Source: Ophthalmolycus amberensis (Eukaryota > Chordata > Actinopteri > Perciformes > Zoarcidae). From it: DNA of 64,000 nt. Shown piece by piece: positions 22,366 through 35,000 of this stretch (the first letter of the stretch is position 1; each line of letters starts with the position of its first letter). Below the pieces are notes generated by a model. The model had not been told where the DNA came from. It did no database searches and saw only the letters and a program-made list of their open reading frames with translations. The translations under genes and the position numbers were made by a program. The stretch spans positions 138,967-202,966 of the forward strand of contig JAFEUB010000729.1 of NCBI GenBank assembly GCA_024529925.1. Direction: 5' to 3'.

Positions 22366-22538
22366 TAATAATTGTGGGCCTTATTGTCGCTGCTGTTTTT
22401 CCATCTTTCTTTAAACCGGTGTGATTGTGAAAAGAGTTTTACATTTAATACTAAATGGTATTTTTAAAAAGTGAACACTGCAGAGACCCTGGTCAACCTC
22501 CAGGAGTCAGCATGCTAACGCCAGCTTTCCTCTCACAG

Positions 22539-23933
22539 CGTAGCTTAGACATGAAGGGAGAGCTGAGTCTGAAAGAGTCTCCGCTCAGAAGGTAAACGCA
22601 TGATTTATGTAACGACATGACCTTCATGTGGCACCATTGTCAGGCTGGACACTCACCAGTGATAGGATCTAAAAATATTAAGATTTTCATCCATCCGACT
22701 ATTTAGTTTTATGTGAGTGTAATTAACATTACAGTATCACAGGAGCTTTAGTGAATCTGTAGACATGTCGTCACGTTCTTTCTGTCTTTCTGGCCTCGTG
22801 CACCTTTAAATACGGACAAAGTCAAAAAGTTGCTGACTTTGCGTTCCTTCTTCGATGGACTGGCAGAAAACAAGGTCGTAAACAGTTCAGCTGCTACGTC
22901 TTCTGTTCTGTCTTCTCGATGGTTTTAAACGTTAATCTTTTGAATATTTTAGTTTGGGTTTAGAAACCTATTAAACCACAGGTAGCACACACACCAATAG
23001 TTATTCATCAATATGACGATTGCTTGCAGTTGAAATATATGATTCCACTGCTGTTACCGCTGTTAATAGAACAGTGATTAAAAAAATTATTCATCTATTT
23101 GGTATTTATCAGTTAATATTCAATCAGTAAATATAATTTTACTTTGATTTGGCCCAAAACTGAAGTTATTTCCACGCATCCATCGTTATGGGACCGTGTC
23201 AGACTTAACTGTATAACATTTAAATCTGCTGCATCAAGTTTACAGTGTAAGAGCTCAACATGTGCAGCTGTCATGTTAGAAATAAAGTGTTGGCATCCAG
23301 AGTGCATACAGTGGTAAAATAATATTAACTTCTGAATTCACACAGTGCTGATCTTATGGGGCTTTTGTAACATTCCTTTAGTTTGACAAAATAATCTGAA
23401 CTCATGGTCCATGTACTAGCTTTTTTGGGGCTTTTAGTTGCTTTCTCAGTCTTAAAAATGTGGTCGCGTGATTTGACACAAATACCCTCCACCTATCCAG
23501 TGATGAAAACCATGAGATGCGCCCAAAAAGCCCTGGACAAAGCGAGTAAGTGGACCTCTGGCTAAGTCTATTTCATCAAACTACTCTCACACTCAGCAGT
23601 CCTGTAGTTCCTGTTAGTTATTGCAGATGACATGTATCTCGCTATATCTGGAAGCTTGCAGATGCATTTAGTAAGTCTGAGATCTAGATTTTCCATCTTT
23701 GTGTTCGAAGCACTTTTTTCAGCACAGTTGCCTAAAATTCTCCTGCTTACGAAGAAGCTACATGCTGAAGTATTATTAACCATTCAGAAAACATTTGACT
23801 TCACGGATCTCCCAAGACTGTCCTTCCAGTGCATGACAACAACTCAAAATAGCTTCAGAAGAAGAAGAACACATCCCTCCACACCAAGGCTGAGCTGGCC
23901 CGCCACTGTGGAGCCTCCAAGTCCTACTTTTGA
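22539..23933 (+). other. Cluster of exon-like segments, unknown gene or relic
   Basis: Four segments look like exons. 22539-22591 follows TTTCCTCTCACAG and ends AAG|GTAAAC, with peptide RSLDMKGELSLKESPLRR. About 22811-22874 reads DKVKKLLTLRSFFDGLAENK. 23501-23545 follows CCTATCCAG and ends A|GTAAGT, with MKTMRCAQKALDKA. 23859-23933 follows GCTTCAG and reads KKKNTSLHTKAELARHCGAS, then KSYF-stop. The phases do not join directly, and the second has no good AG acceptor. So exons are missing or this is a decayed gene. I recognise no family. Confidence 0.25.
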
Positions 23934-24576
23934 CTCAAGATGTTTTTAAGCACAAGTCAAAGTTCAGGATCATTCTTAAGCTTTTATACATACGTAAGCT
24001 GTTCTGTAAAGGTTTCTGAGGTTAGAGGCAAAATAACCTTTAGCTCAATAGAAAGAGTAAGACGGAGAATCTCCTGTAAAGCCAGATTAACACTTTGAAT
24101 ATTTTAGAATACACTCACAGCGGCTCTCCCTCCACCGATGGCCTTACTTCCACTACAGTTGCTTAAAAAACAGACGACCAGTTGTTTATCCACAGATTTC
24201 CACAGATTTCTGCTCAACTAGCCTGTGATTTGTGGAAGAAGTGGGTTTGTTTACTTTTTCGCTCACAGAGAAGCATCTTATTGATCAATACATGGCTATT
24301 GCATCATCAAAGTTCATGAGCACATGAAGTGTTTAGCTCTGAAAAGATGAACACGTTATCGTAAAATGTTCCTCGTGAAAGTGGTGACTTGTAAGAAATC
24401 ATCTTTGTAAAAATGATTTGTATGCAACTCTTCAAATGCAAACATTGTGTGAAGGTTCTGAGCGTGTTTGTTGATTCATTCAAACAAAAGTCTGAGCCAC
24501 AAAGAAATGCAGTTTTATTTGATTCATTGTTTTGGTGAAACTCAGGCCTGTCAGTGTGAAGTCTGCCTTGTCCGTG

Positions 24577-24616
<40 letters not shown>

Positions 24617-24929
24617 TCTTTTTAACAAATCCTTCATCCATCAGCTTGCACGGTTTTCTTTTGTTTGTATGATATGATGAACAAATACGCTGGTATTTGA
24701 ACTGTGCCAAACATTTCATGTGATGTGTTCAGTTTGTTGTTTTTCTTTGAGGACTAATGTTGTGTGTTGTCTATGACTGAGTAACATCATCTTAACTTCC
24801 TGTAGTGTTCTGTGTAATGTGTGCTCCCACTTTTGTATAAAACATGAAATACATTTATTTTGATTTGAATTAATAGTTCATGTTGTTCACAATGTATTTA
24901 GTAGTATTCCATAAAAATGAAGAAGAAAT

Positions 24930-25830
24930 GGCGTAGTATAGAATGTCATAATGTTATGACATAAACATTTTTTTAATAGGTTACAAACCATTTTTTATAC
25001 ATTTCCATAGATGTTGACACATAACAAGGCATCCTATAATAGAATGACATCACTGGTGATCAAACCATCATGTGTTACCTGCATTAACGTGTCAGCTGTG
25101 TGTGCTTAAATATCATGGCGCCATCTTGTGGTTGAAATAAGAAATACAACAAGTTGTCTCCAAACTAAATAGTAACAGTTGAACGCAACATATGAGGATT
25201 CATCTCAAGTCTCAGATCTTTGTGGACTCACACATGATGAACGCTTTGCCCTCCGACATACAAGACACACTGACATGCTGCTGAAGAGCAGCATGTCAGT
25301 GTTGATGAGGAGGATTTACTAGCAACCACAGATGTGGATTCATTCTGCTCCTCATGAGGACGCTGTGAATGCATGTCGAAAACAACCAGTTCAGTAAAAC
25401 AGTCCTAATATTTTGAAAAGTCATAGAATAGTAAGTATAGTCGTCTACTATAAGTCAAAGTATCATTTGTCATAAAAAATGTCATTGCATACTTGTACAT
25501 AAAACTGTCTTTTCATAGTATTTAATAAAAATGTTATATATGCCATAAAAAATTTCATTTAATGTCATGGAATAGTATGTCATAAAAATATCATAAATAT
25601 AATATTTGTAAGAAAAAAACATTGTGTAGTATGCCATAACAAATATCATATAAAATGTAACTGTATAGTGTGTTATAAAAAAGTCATAGACAGTTTATCA
25701 TAAAATGTCATTAAGAAGTCATATATGTCATTCAAAAAAGTCAAAATATAGTTTGTCTTAAAGACATCACAGTATAGCATGCCATAAAAAATGTCATTGT
25801 ACAGTATTTCATAAAGAAGTCATAACATAT
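24930..25830. repeat. Degenerate AT-rich tandem repeat field
   Basis: Variants of GTCATAAAAAATGTCAT and ATAGTATGTCATAAAA recur every 30-45 bp over several hundred bases, with a palindromic flavour (TCATAA/TTATGA). It looks like an old, diverged minisatellite. Confidence 0.6.
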
Positions 25831-27560
25831 TGCGGCCCGTGGGTCAAAGGCAGCTCAGACGCATTTTGTGCAACACCTCGAACTATTTCATTTCTTATGT
25901 AGTTTAGCAGCAGATATTTTTTCGGGCAATCCTCAATATTTTCATCCCTGTTTTCATATTATAAAAATATGATTATTATCAATTTAGTATTTTAATTGCC
26001 ACTAAAGACTTTGGAGATTGAATAAAAATGAAGTAAAAATGTTTTTGCTGAATAACATATTACTGAAATGTAGGTTTATGTTTGTTTGTTAAATAATACA
26101 TAATAAGCTATTTATGTCGGCACACTTCAGGCATAACAAACACCACAGACACCAACAACCAAACATTTCTGCTATTTTTTAATACCAGATGAGAGTAGCA
26201 TTTACAATCAGAGAAAAGTTACATTCAAAAAAAGAAACCAAAAATCAGGAATGCTTCTTTAAAATGATATTCTTAAAAAGGCTGTCAGGACAGCACAAGT
26301 TGTACAATGCTGCAGAGATTTAACAATTTGAATGGAATGGACTATAATAGAACCCATATTATTATTTGATTCCATTATACATTAGGGTACCTAAGTACTA
26401 CAGTTCATTATTCAAAGACAACGTTGAGATTTATGCATTTAACAGAATGTCAGATTTTAGAAATGTTGAGTTTTTTTTACAGAGTTCTGTTTTATAGCTA
26501 AAGGGTTCCAGCATCAAACCATGAACTCTAAATCAGACCGGAGCCAAATCTAAAGCACTGCTTTGATACGGAGAAAATGTCCAATTCATAACTCAATTTA
26601 ATAATTCCATTACACAGACACATACATACCCTGTATAAAAACAAAAATAAAAAGACAGAGATCATCAAACAAAGCCTTGCTCTTAAGTTTTGCCAAGAAA
26701 CAAGAAACTCGTTGCATGTGGTAAGTCATGTTGTTCACCAGTCTGGAGCGAAGGTGGCTTGGGCTCTCAGGGCGTCAGATAAGTTTGCAAAAATATCTTT
26801 CTTGGTTGGCTGATTTGCAAGTACCAAATATGTACGTCGTTAGCTGATTGACTTCGGAGAGATAACATGTTTAAAATGTCATTGTTTTGTCTTATTACGA
26901 CTAAAACACGTCTTCAATGTAGCGTTGTCTGCAAATGAGCCAGTTGGCCAGTGAAGAAGTATGTTGCACTGCATGGTTCGACACATTTCTATGACTGTTT
27001 AAGAGGAAATAGGTTTATCCTTCACTCAACTACAGTGGTGTGCTCTGCCCTAAAAAAAACAGCAATGTCTGCACTTTCCCAAAAATTTAAAACAGGAAAA
27101 AGTCATAAACTCCGGAGGTCAAACCAGCACAAGAATAACCTCATGTGTTGATCATATATACAAGTCATATGCTGACAAATCTCTGACGCTCTCAGCGTGT
27201 TGTTTTTGAACCTCCTGGGACACCATAAGAGTCTGGTAGTAAAAAGACAGATCATGGGAAGAGAACCACTTTAATAAAAGCATTTATAAAACAAAAGTCG
27301 GACGAATCCAACACATGCAAGGCTCGAAATGCAACGCATCTCCAAAAGTAACCAGACTCGCTCACTTAAAAAGCTCCAGCGGTGGGAAACATCATATTCA
27401 ATAGAATAAATATGGCTGTGCAGCTATTATGATTGCAGCTAAAATGCTTAGCCTAGTATAGCCTCAACAGGAACACAAATACAAAGTGCTAACCACTTAT
27501 TCATATGACAATACAATACAGTACATTAAGTTGCTCTGTTGCATTCGCAGTCTGAGACAG

Positions 27561-27638
27561 TCATGTGATTCTGCACTGTGATGACTCAGCTTCCTTTCTC
27601 TGACTCCAGGACTGAGGGATGCAGTTGACCACGATCTC
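27561..27638 (-). other. Candidate terminal exon on the minus strand
   Basis: After CTCTGGAG the minus strand reads EIVVNCIPQSWSQRKEAESS then QCRIT and stop. It starts in phase 0, which fits the donor phase of the candidate exon at 28590-28749. The acceptor is weak. Confidence 0.25.
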
Positions 27639-28589
27639 CTCCAGAGGTGCTTTTCAGGACAAAACAAATAGTCCACAAACGTAAAAAGTCAAAGGATGCT
27701 TTAGAGTGAAAGGCTAGCAGGCACATGGATCCAGACTGCAGCTTAAATGTGATGCAAACAAAGCCAGAGTTTTTCTATTTATTTTATAATGGCACTTACT
27801 GCAGCACGTCCTGCCTCGTCTCCAACACCGTGCAGCATATTGGCAAAAAAAAACCTCAGAGAATCTAACTTTCATCATTCATTTTACACCTGGAACGTTG
27901 GGACAAGACACTCTGGATGTCAGATCTAAAATCAGGCTGAGTTAGGACAACACAGCACAGACAGACTTTATGGTCATACTTCCAGAAAGTACTTGAGGGG
28001 GAAAGCAGATGCTGCCTGGTGAAGAGTAGCAAGGTCCGGTTTCTCAAAAGCATCTTTGTCTTTATGCAGAGCAGCTCACACTGAACATTCCTCACGTGCT
28101 TTTGAGAAACATGGCCCTGGTTGATAATACATTCACTTTAGTACAAAACATAAATAGTAATTCACAACGCCTTCTCGAGCCCTCTGGTATACATTCATTC
28201 CGTCAGTGTACAGTTCGTACACCGCATCCAACCCCTCACAGACACAGAGAGACTCACATGTAAGACCTGGTCCAATGCACCCGATATCTGCACAGCTGAC
28301 AATAAGAAATAAAAAGTGTAGCTCCTGGTCCATAGAGTCCGTTTCATCATCGTCTCCAGCTTCTCTGCCGCTCTTCATCTGACAAACATTTTGCTTTTTA
28401 TCAACTAGAAGCACGAGACGGACAGAATGAAAGCGACTGGTGTGTTACTACAGCAGTGTATGTTCGTTGGTTTCTTCGCTCTTTTGGGAGGTTCGGTTTT
28501 CTTGCGTGGTTGAGCTCAGCTGGTGGTGTTGAATGATGAAAATGTTCTCAAGCATGTCAGCCTCTGGGCCAGTGATGAACTGTCCTCAC

Positions 28590-28749
28590 CGGCTCCAGGC
28601 TTTCTTTAATGGCATCTATGAGATTATAGTATATAGTATGAAAATGGCCTCTAGTGCTCCTGGGCTCCTTGTCCAGAGTCTCTCCGCTCCGTCCCAGATT
28701 GCGGATCAGCGGATGAGGTTTGGTTCGGCAGTTCAGGTCGTCCCACGGA
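28590..28749 (-). other. Candidate internal exon on the minus strand, possible alternative gdpd4 exon
   Basis: The minus strand has a strong acceptor (CTCCACCTCCTCTCTCAG) and a good donor (CCG|GTGAGG) bounding 160 nt. Read in phase 2-in, phase 0-out it is 53 open codons: PWDDLNCRTKPHPLIRNLGR, SGETLDKEP, then HFHTIYYNLIDAIKESLEP. gdpd4 exon 31876-31958 ends in phase 2 and could splice here, skipping the last two exons. No family recognised. Confidence 0.35.
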
Positions 28750-29104
28750 CTGAGAGAGGAGGTGGAGAGAGACGAGAGTCTGCTGTCTCTTACTCTACAT
28801 CAACGTGTTGCTCTCTTCTGTTCTTGGTCCGCTTTGTTCTAAGTTTTGTATAATTACAAAAATCTGCCCATTTTTCTTGTAAAGTTGCTTTGGATAAAAT
28901 ATGTGTAAATGTCTTTTTTCCGACGAAACCACATCTAGTTTTTCAGTGTTAAACTATTACTAAATAATGACCAAGAACACTTCTATCCAATTTGATTTGT
29001 TGCTTATGAATATAATTTAATGTTATCGACAAATACTTAAGATTTCACTGTCTCTGTCTCTCTCCCTCTCTCGCTCTCCCTCCCTCTGTCTCTGTCTCCC
29101 CCTG

Positions 29105-29845
29105 TCACTCCTCTGTGATGGTGGGCAGGTGGGGGGTACTGGGTGAACCGTGCACGCTCTGCAGGTCGGGCCGGACGTTGGTGCTGGAGATGGACCACAC
29201 GTCACTCAGCTCTGCAAAAGGGGGAAGGGAAAAGGTCAAAACTATTTAGATTATATAGTGCCACATGTCAAGGAGTGGCATTGTGGGTAATACAGAGGCA
29301 ATACTGGAGGTGACGCAAGGGTGCACGAGAAACAAATATGATGGGGACGGTAAGAGCAGGTGATATGAGCATTAAAGTACACATTAATGATAAGCAGGTG
29401 CAGCCACGCATCAATACATGTAAAGAGGAGATAAAGAGGAAGCAACTGCTGAGTTTGGTGCATGATGCACGGACACATGAACGGTAGTAAAGACTTATAT
29501 TAAAGACTTAATCCCTACAGTCATTCAAATCACTCTTTCTACGGGACACGTGAAAGCTTGCACAGTTCAAACAGGGTTCATACAGGTTTCCCACAGGGCT
29601 GACATGCAGGGCTGACATGCAGGGCTGACATGCAGGGCTGACATGCAGGGCTGACATGCAGGGCTGACATGCAGGGCTGACATGCAGGGCTGACATGCAG
29701 GGCTGACATGCAGGGCTGACATGCAGGGCTGACATGCAGGGGTGTCATGGGTTGAAGACCAAGGGGAGGGAGGTGATGAGGGCTCCGGCAGGGGGGGTCG
29801 GAGCGGAGGGGGCTCCAGCGAACACAGATGACGTCTGAGGAGTCT

Positions 29846-29899
<54 letters not shown>

Positions 29900-31958
29900 A
29901 CGATAACAGCGGGAGATCAACGCATGCAAAGATGGAAATTATGAAATAACGTCTCCGCCATTTTTTGGGAAATATGATTGTTCGCCGACGTCGATATCAA
30001 TGACATCGCTGTGTGTTCAGTACCGAGGGTTAGCTTAAGCTAAGGGACGTGCTAGCACTAGCCGTGTTTTGAACCGTCAGCTTCCCTGAATAAAACTCTT
30101 ACATGTGACTCTGAGATGCTTCAGTGTGTTGGTGGTTAGCTTGCTAGCTAATGAGATAAGACATTTACTCAAGACTTCTAACCCGTTGACAAGTGTTTTT
30201 CCTCTTTTAACGTCGACTAGATGCTCCATTAAAAACCCTAACTCTGCACTGATCAGCAGGGATGAAGCTGATATTGATGTCTTCATCTAACTCCCACACA
30301 GACCGCACACAAGAGCATTTCCCAAAATGTACAAGAAGCTGGCCGAGACCCTTTCTGTTAGACCCAACGTGTAAAACAGACCAATGGACAAAATCCCAAG
30401 TCATCTTCAAATTCAGTTTTAAGATGAACCTTTTTTTTAAATCTGTTGATCAAATGCAAACATTTTGGTAGGTTGTTCATATATCAACAACAGCTTTTTC
30501 TCTAATAGTTAATGTGGCTTTTGCAAGGAGGCGGGACTAACTGGCTCACTGCCTCATCAGTAACGACCCCACAGTAAACAGACTGAATATCAGCGGGGAC
30601 GTCTAACATTTGTCCACAATGACACAGTTTGGAAAGACATACATACCCGTCCTGAACTTGCTGTATGGTCCGTTCTCGTGAGTCTGACGGCTGCCGGACC
30701 AGAACGGCAGGCCTCTCTCTCTCCACCTGTGACACACACACACACACACACACACACACCAAAGAGAGAGATCAGAGCAGCAGAGAATAACCAGGTGTGT
30801 TTCTGTGTTTACCAAAGTGCTTTGAGACTGCCACATGTGCCACTGTAACTGCTTTGATTGTGCACTGAGCGTGCATGAGGATGTGTGTGTGTGTGTGTGT
30901 TGTGTATGTGAAGGGGTCCAGGTGACAGTGGACTAAAGCCCAGGTATAAAAGGGAGAAGAGAGCAACTGATGATGAAAGAGGCGATGCGATGGCAATAGA
31001 TGAAGTAAAAATAAATCCGCAGAGGAGGCCATGAAAAAAGCCCTTTGTGATGAAGGGATGAATCTCACTGACATTTACACACACTGTGGGTTTTATATCC
31101 TCAGTCTAAAGGCCTGGTTGTGTGATAACTGTTTAAATATGGCGTCTCTCCTGGAGGACATTCATAGTGTTGACATGCCAGAAAATTGACAGAAAAGCCT
31201 TTTTCTCTTGCCAATGGAAGTGGGTTTAAATGTCCGATCGTCGCTCCTCTGTTGAAGCATATTGGTATCTTAAGAATGTGTTTACATTTAAGGTCTTGAT
31301 CTTGATCAAGCTAAATTTACTGACCTATCGACAAAATTTCCCACCAATGTGTTCATTCGTGTCCCTTGACTTAATGGAAACCGAGAAATAATGAAATAAA
31401 TAAAATAATGCAGGACAGGGCGAGTGTGTTCAACTTTTTTTGGGTTAATCTGAATTTTGTTACTTCTCTGATCACTTGTGTTGTGGTGACCTCCAACTCA
31501 AAGCTGTCTAGTGGGCCCACAGTGTCTGCCCGCAATTAAGCTTTCTAATGGCAAATATGTTAATATGTATGTGATATAAATGATGGCTAATACTACACGA
31601 AAAAGTACCAGGTTGAAAAACAAATGAGAACGTCCCAGCTGGGATTTCTCTCCATCCTGACATTGATGAAGCACACATTTGTCTTCTCTCTCTTCACGTC
31701 ATACAGCCACTGTGACATCTCAGATTAAATATTGATGCATTTATGAAACCTAATCAGCAGCCGGGATGACTCACCTACCCAACACCAGACGTTACAATTA
31801 GCAGGGAAGGAAAATCATGAGAGAAGTGTGTGAGTGTGTGTGTGTGTGTGTGAGTGTGTGAGTGTGTCTACGCACCAGTGGAATTTGAAAACTGCAATGA
31901 TGAGGAAGGCCGACACAGCATCAGTCAGAATCCACATCAAATTATATTCCTCTGGAGT
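29105..31958 (-). CDS. gdpd4: gdpd4 3' exons: TM6 and cytosolic tail
   Basis: Exons 31958-31876, 30726-30647 and 29211-29105 give residues 509-597. TM6 is EYNLMWILTDAVSAFLIIAV, ending FKFHWW at the membrane edge. The tail is polar and Ser/Thr-rich, passes through SDVWSISSTNVRPDLQSV, and ends PTITEE-stop. It lacks the long C-terminal region of GDPD5, which supports a GDPD4 assignment. The first of these exons uses a long TC microsatellite as its pyrimidine tract. Confidence 0.88.
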
Positions 31959-31963
31959 CTGAC

Positions 31964-32046
<83 letters not shown>

Positions 32047-35000
32047 ATTACATTCGCTGGAACAAAGTGTGAACATGAATGTCATTATTTCATTTAGTGA
32101 CCATTAGGTAATGGGCTTGGGCTTGAACACTCGTTTGAAGTTGCGCAGACATGTAGGTGTTGAGAGAGGGTTTACGTAACCAAAAGTTCACAGAAAACAC
32201 CCACGATACCCACTGAAGAGATGCTCAAAGTGATACAGAAGCTCCTACCTGCCGACTCATTGAAAGTCACGGCGGATCAGAGAAAAGCCTAGATGTCGAA
32301 AATACAAAAGTAAAACTCTGGAGTTATTAACAGAACATCCTCAGGCCAAAAGCAGCCACTGCATGACGTTAGGAGAAACTCCTAAAAATAATGTACACGA
32401 CAGTCCTAACTTTGAGATTGCTAAGTTTAAAATGTTGACTCTAAAACATCTAAATAATTCAATACCAATACTGAACGATCCATCCAACATCTTTAACTGC
32501 TTATCCTGTTCAGGGTCGCGTGGGGGCTGGAGCGAATGCAGGTCTCCAGATCCTCGCAGGGCTGACATATAGAGACATTCACATTCACATCCTACGAGTC
32601 AGCAATTAACCTAAGCTGCAAGTCTTTGGACTGTGGGAGGAAGTTGAAGAACCCACGCTGTCATGGGGAGAACATGCTAACGGCACACAGAAGGCTCGTC
32701 CTCTTGCTGTGGGCCCCCGTGCAGCCCACAGGCTACGGAAAAATCCTTAAACATCAGGCAATTAAATCAAAAGCAATTAAATAATAGATGAAAGAACATT
32801 GAGTTTAAAATATTTTTTTATTTAGTAATTAAAACTGTAAAAATTTGTTTAAGAAAAATTTGCCATGATCTACAGTAATCATCAGTAACAGTTCAGACTG
32901 AGAGTGGAACCGCACGACGGGAGAACACGAGAGGCTTCCAAAACAAAAACCCACAAAATGAGATTAGAGATGAAGCTGATGAGAAGCTGATGAGGGCTGG
33001 TAGAATCAGGAGGACACCACGGTAGCTGTAGAAAGTGACGTGTCGTGTCGGGGGCCGTCCCCGACCAAAGAACTTGACCAACACTGATCGATTAGTTGAT
33101 TTAATTTCTCCACAAAGAATCACACAAAAGCACCACTTTAAATCTTCTGTTTACCAGAAATGTGTTCATAAACTTCTTGGAAATAAGCGATTCAGCATGA
33201 AATAAGTTGACAGAAGACATCTTAGACTAAAACGACCGTTTTGTCGACCAACAGGGGCCCTAATGTGTCAGAGTGCTGTTTGTGAATGTAAAGAGATTCT
33301 GTCCGTCCACTGTACATTACTGAGAAACACTGTCAAGTATTTTTAAAGGTTTTTTAAATGGACTTCTGCTGATACAGATACCGGCTCAGAGCAGGACTGT
33401 GCAGCCGGCGAGCAGTTCATGACCATGACTCTTCTTTTCATCTTCATTTGTTGACTCCATCCGTCTGGTTAGAGCGACCCGCAGTTTTTTTTTTTACTTC
33501 CCACTCGAGCAGAGCGCTGCACGCACGCACGCACGCACACACACACGCACGCACACACGCACACACACACACACACACAGCACCACTGTCCCACACGTCA
33601 ACTCACAGAAAATAACCTACAGCACTTATTGAAAGACTCATTCTTAAAAGTAGCGAATGTGCTCACCATGAGGAAGAGCGGCTTGTTGATGTTGGACAGG
33701 ATGTGGACGGAGTTGGTGGTTACGGACTGAGCTCCGGCACACCAGGCCAGAGTGTAGAGCCACGGCTGGCTGATCACATACAGGTTGGTGCTGATGTTCA
33801 CCGACTGGTACTTACTGGAGAGAGGGGGGGGGATTACTTCACTACCTACCTGTATATTGATGTTTTTTCTTCAGCAATGACTATTTTAACAGAGAAAAAA
33901 CTGAATAATTTGTATTTTTTACATGTGAAATAATTTTCGCCCCAAACAAAAAAGAGTGAAATGATTCAAACTTCCATTTACAGACGTCCCCTCAGTGTTA
34001 CATGACGGGAGAGAATGCTGTTGAACTTGGATGTAGTCTTCAGTGATCCTCCATCATCACTGAACTGAGCTCTAAATGTTGAGTGGGCGTGTCTTTCTTT
34101 GGGCCCTCTGCAGTCTACTCATTGGTTAGATTGAAGAGGTTTAAACTGGGATTTGTCAGTTCATAGCATAATATTCCAACAGTGCTTTTGTGATTATTAA
34201 TCTATTTTATTTTTGTTTTAATATAAAAAACTATTGAAATGTAATTTCTTAACTGTACCTAATTTAGCCTCATTAGGATTAGGAGGAAAGGGTGGAGAGG
34301 AGGAAGAGAGTGGTATTATTCATCACAATGACAGTATTGAATTCCCCTCACTCTGAAACACACACACACACACACACACACAGGTATCTCTCTCTGTATG
34401 CCTGGCAGATTGTCGGGATGAAAGTGTCCTTTGAAAGTCTAATGACCATCTGTTGAGAGATACAGAAATTGTTCTTTGCCAGGTTGTCCAGCCTGGAGTT
34501 GTATAATCCCCAGGAGTTGTATAAACTGGTTGTTATTATTTCTGAAGGGTTCAAAACAGCTTGTTTCAAATGGTGCGATTTCATCTGAATCAAAAGCTGT
34601 TGATACAGCGAGGAGCCCCAGCTGCATGCTTGATCAGCGAGCAACAGAAGCTAACTCTGTTTTGCACTAAAAGCTATGCATATATTCTACCGTAGCTAGT
34701 TGGGTTTCATTTGGGACGCACCAACACTGATATCAGTTATCGGGCCGATACTGATTCAAATCGCTGAATCAGGTATTGTGGTGAAAAAAGTCAGGTCTGA
34801 TGTTACCTTATACATAAAATAATGATCCCAGTCTAATCTTTTCAGTCATTGTGGTCACTTTGTAAATGGTCCACATACGTATGGCAGAGTACACAAAACA
34901 TGAAGCTTGAACCATGAGGTTGGTGGTTTGGATCCCCGGCTCCTAATGCTTAGGTTGGGCTCAGGGCAGAGGTCAAATTTGGTGCATGTAGCTGTATATG

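Larger units (their letters stand above)
22366..27560. other. Convergent intergenic region with exon-like segments and repeats
   Basis: It lies between the myo7a poly(A) signals and the far 3' end of the minus-strand gene. It holds the + strand exon-like cluster at 22539-23933, a (GT)n run at 24580-24613 and an AT-rich degenerate repeat field. A minus-strand ATTAAA near 26176 could be a distal poly(A) signal for the minus gene. I see no complete gene. Confidence 0.5.

Noticed and set aside
29595..29740. CRISPR-like direct repeats
   Set aside because: The units are 13 bp with no spacers between them, and the genome is vertebrate. It is a minisatellite.
29508..29929. Minus-strand open frames of repeated MSALHVSPACQPC-like peptide
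   Set aside because: They are translations of the 13-bp minisatellite in an intron. The length is not a multiple of gene-like codons and no flanking coding sequence joins.
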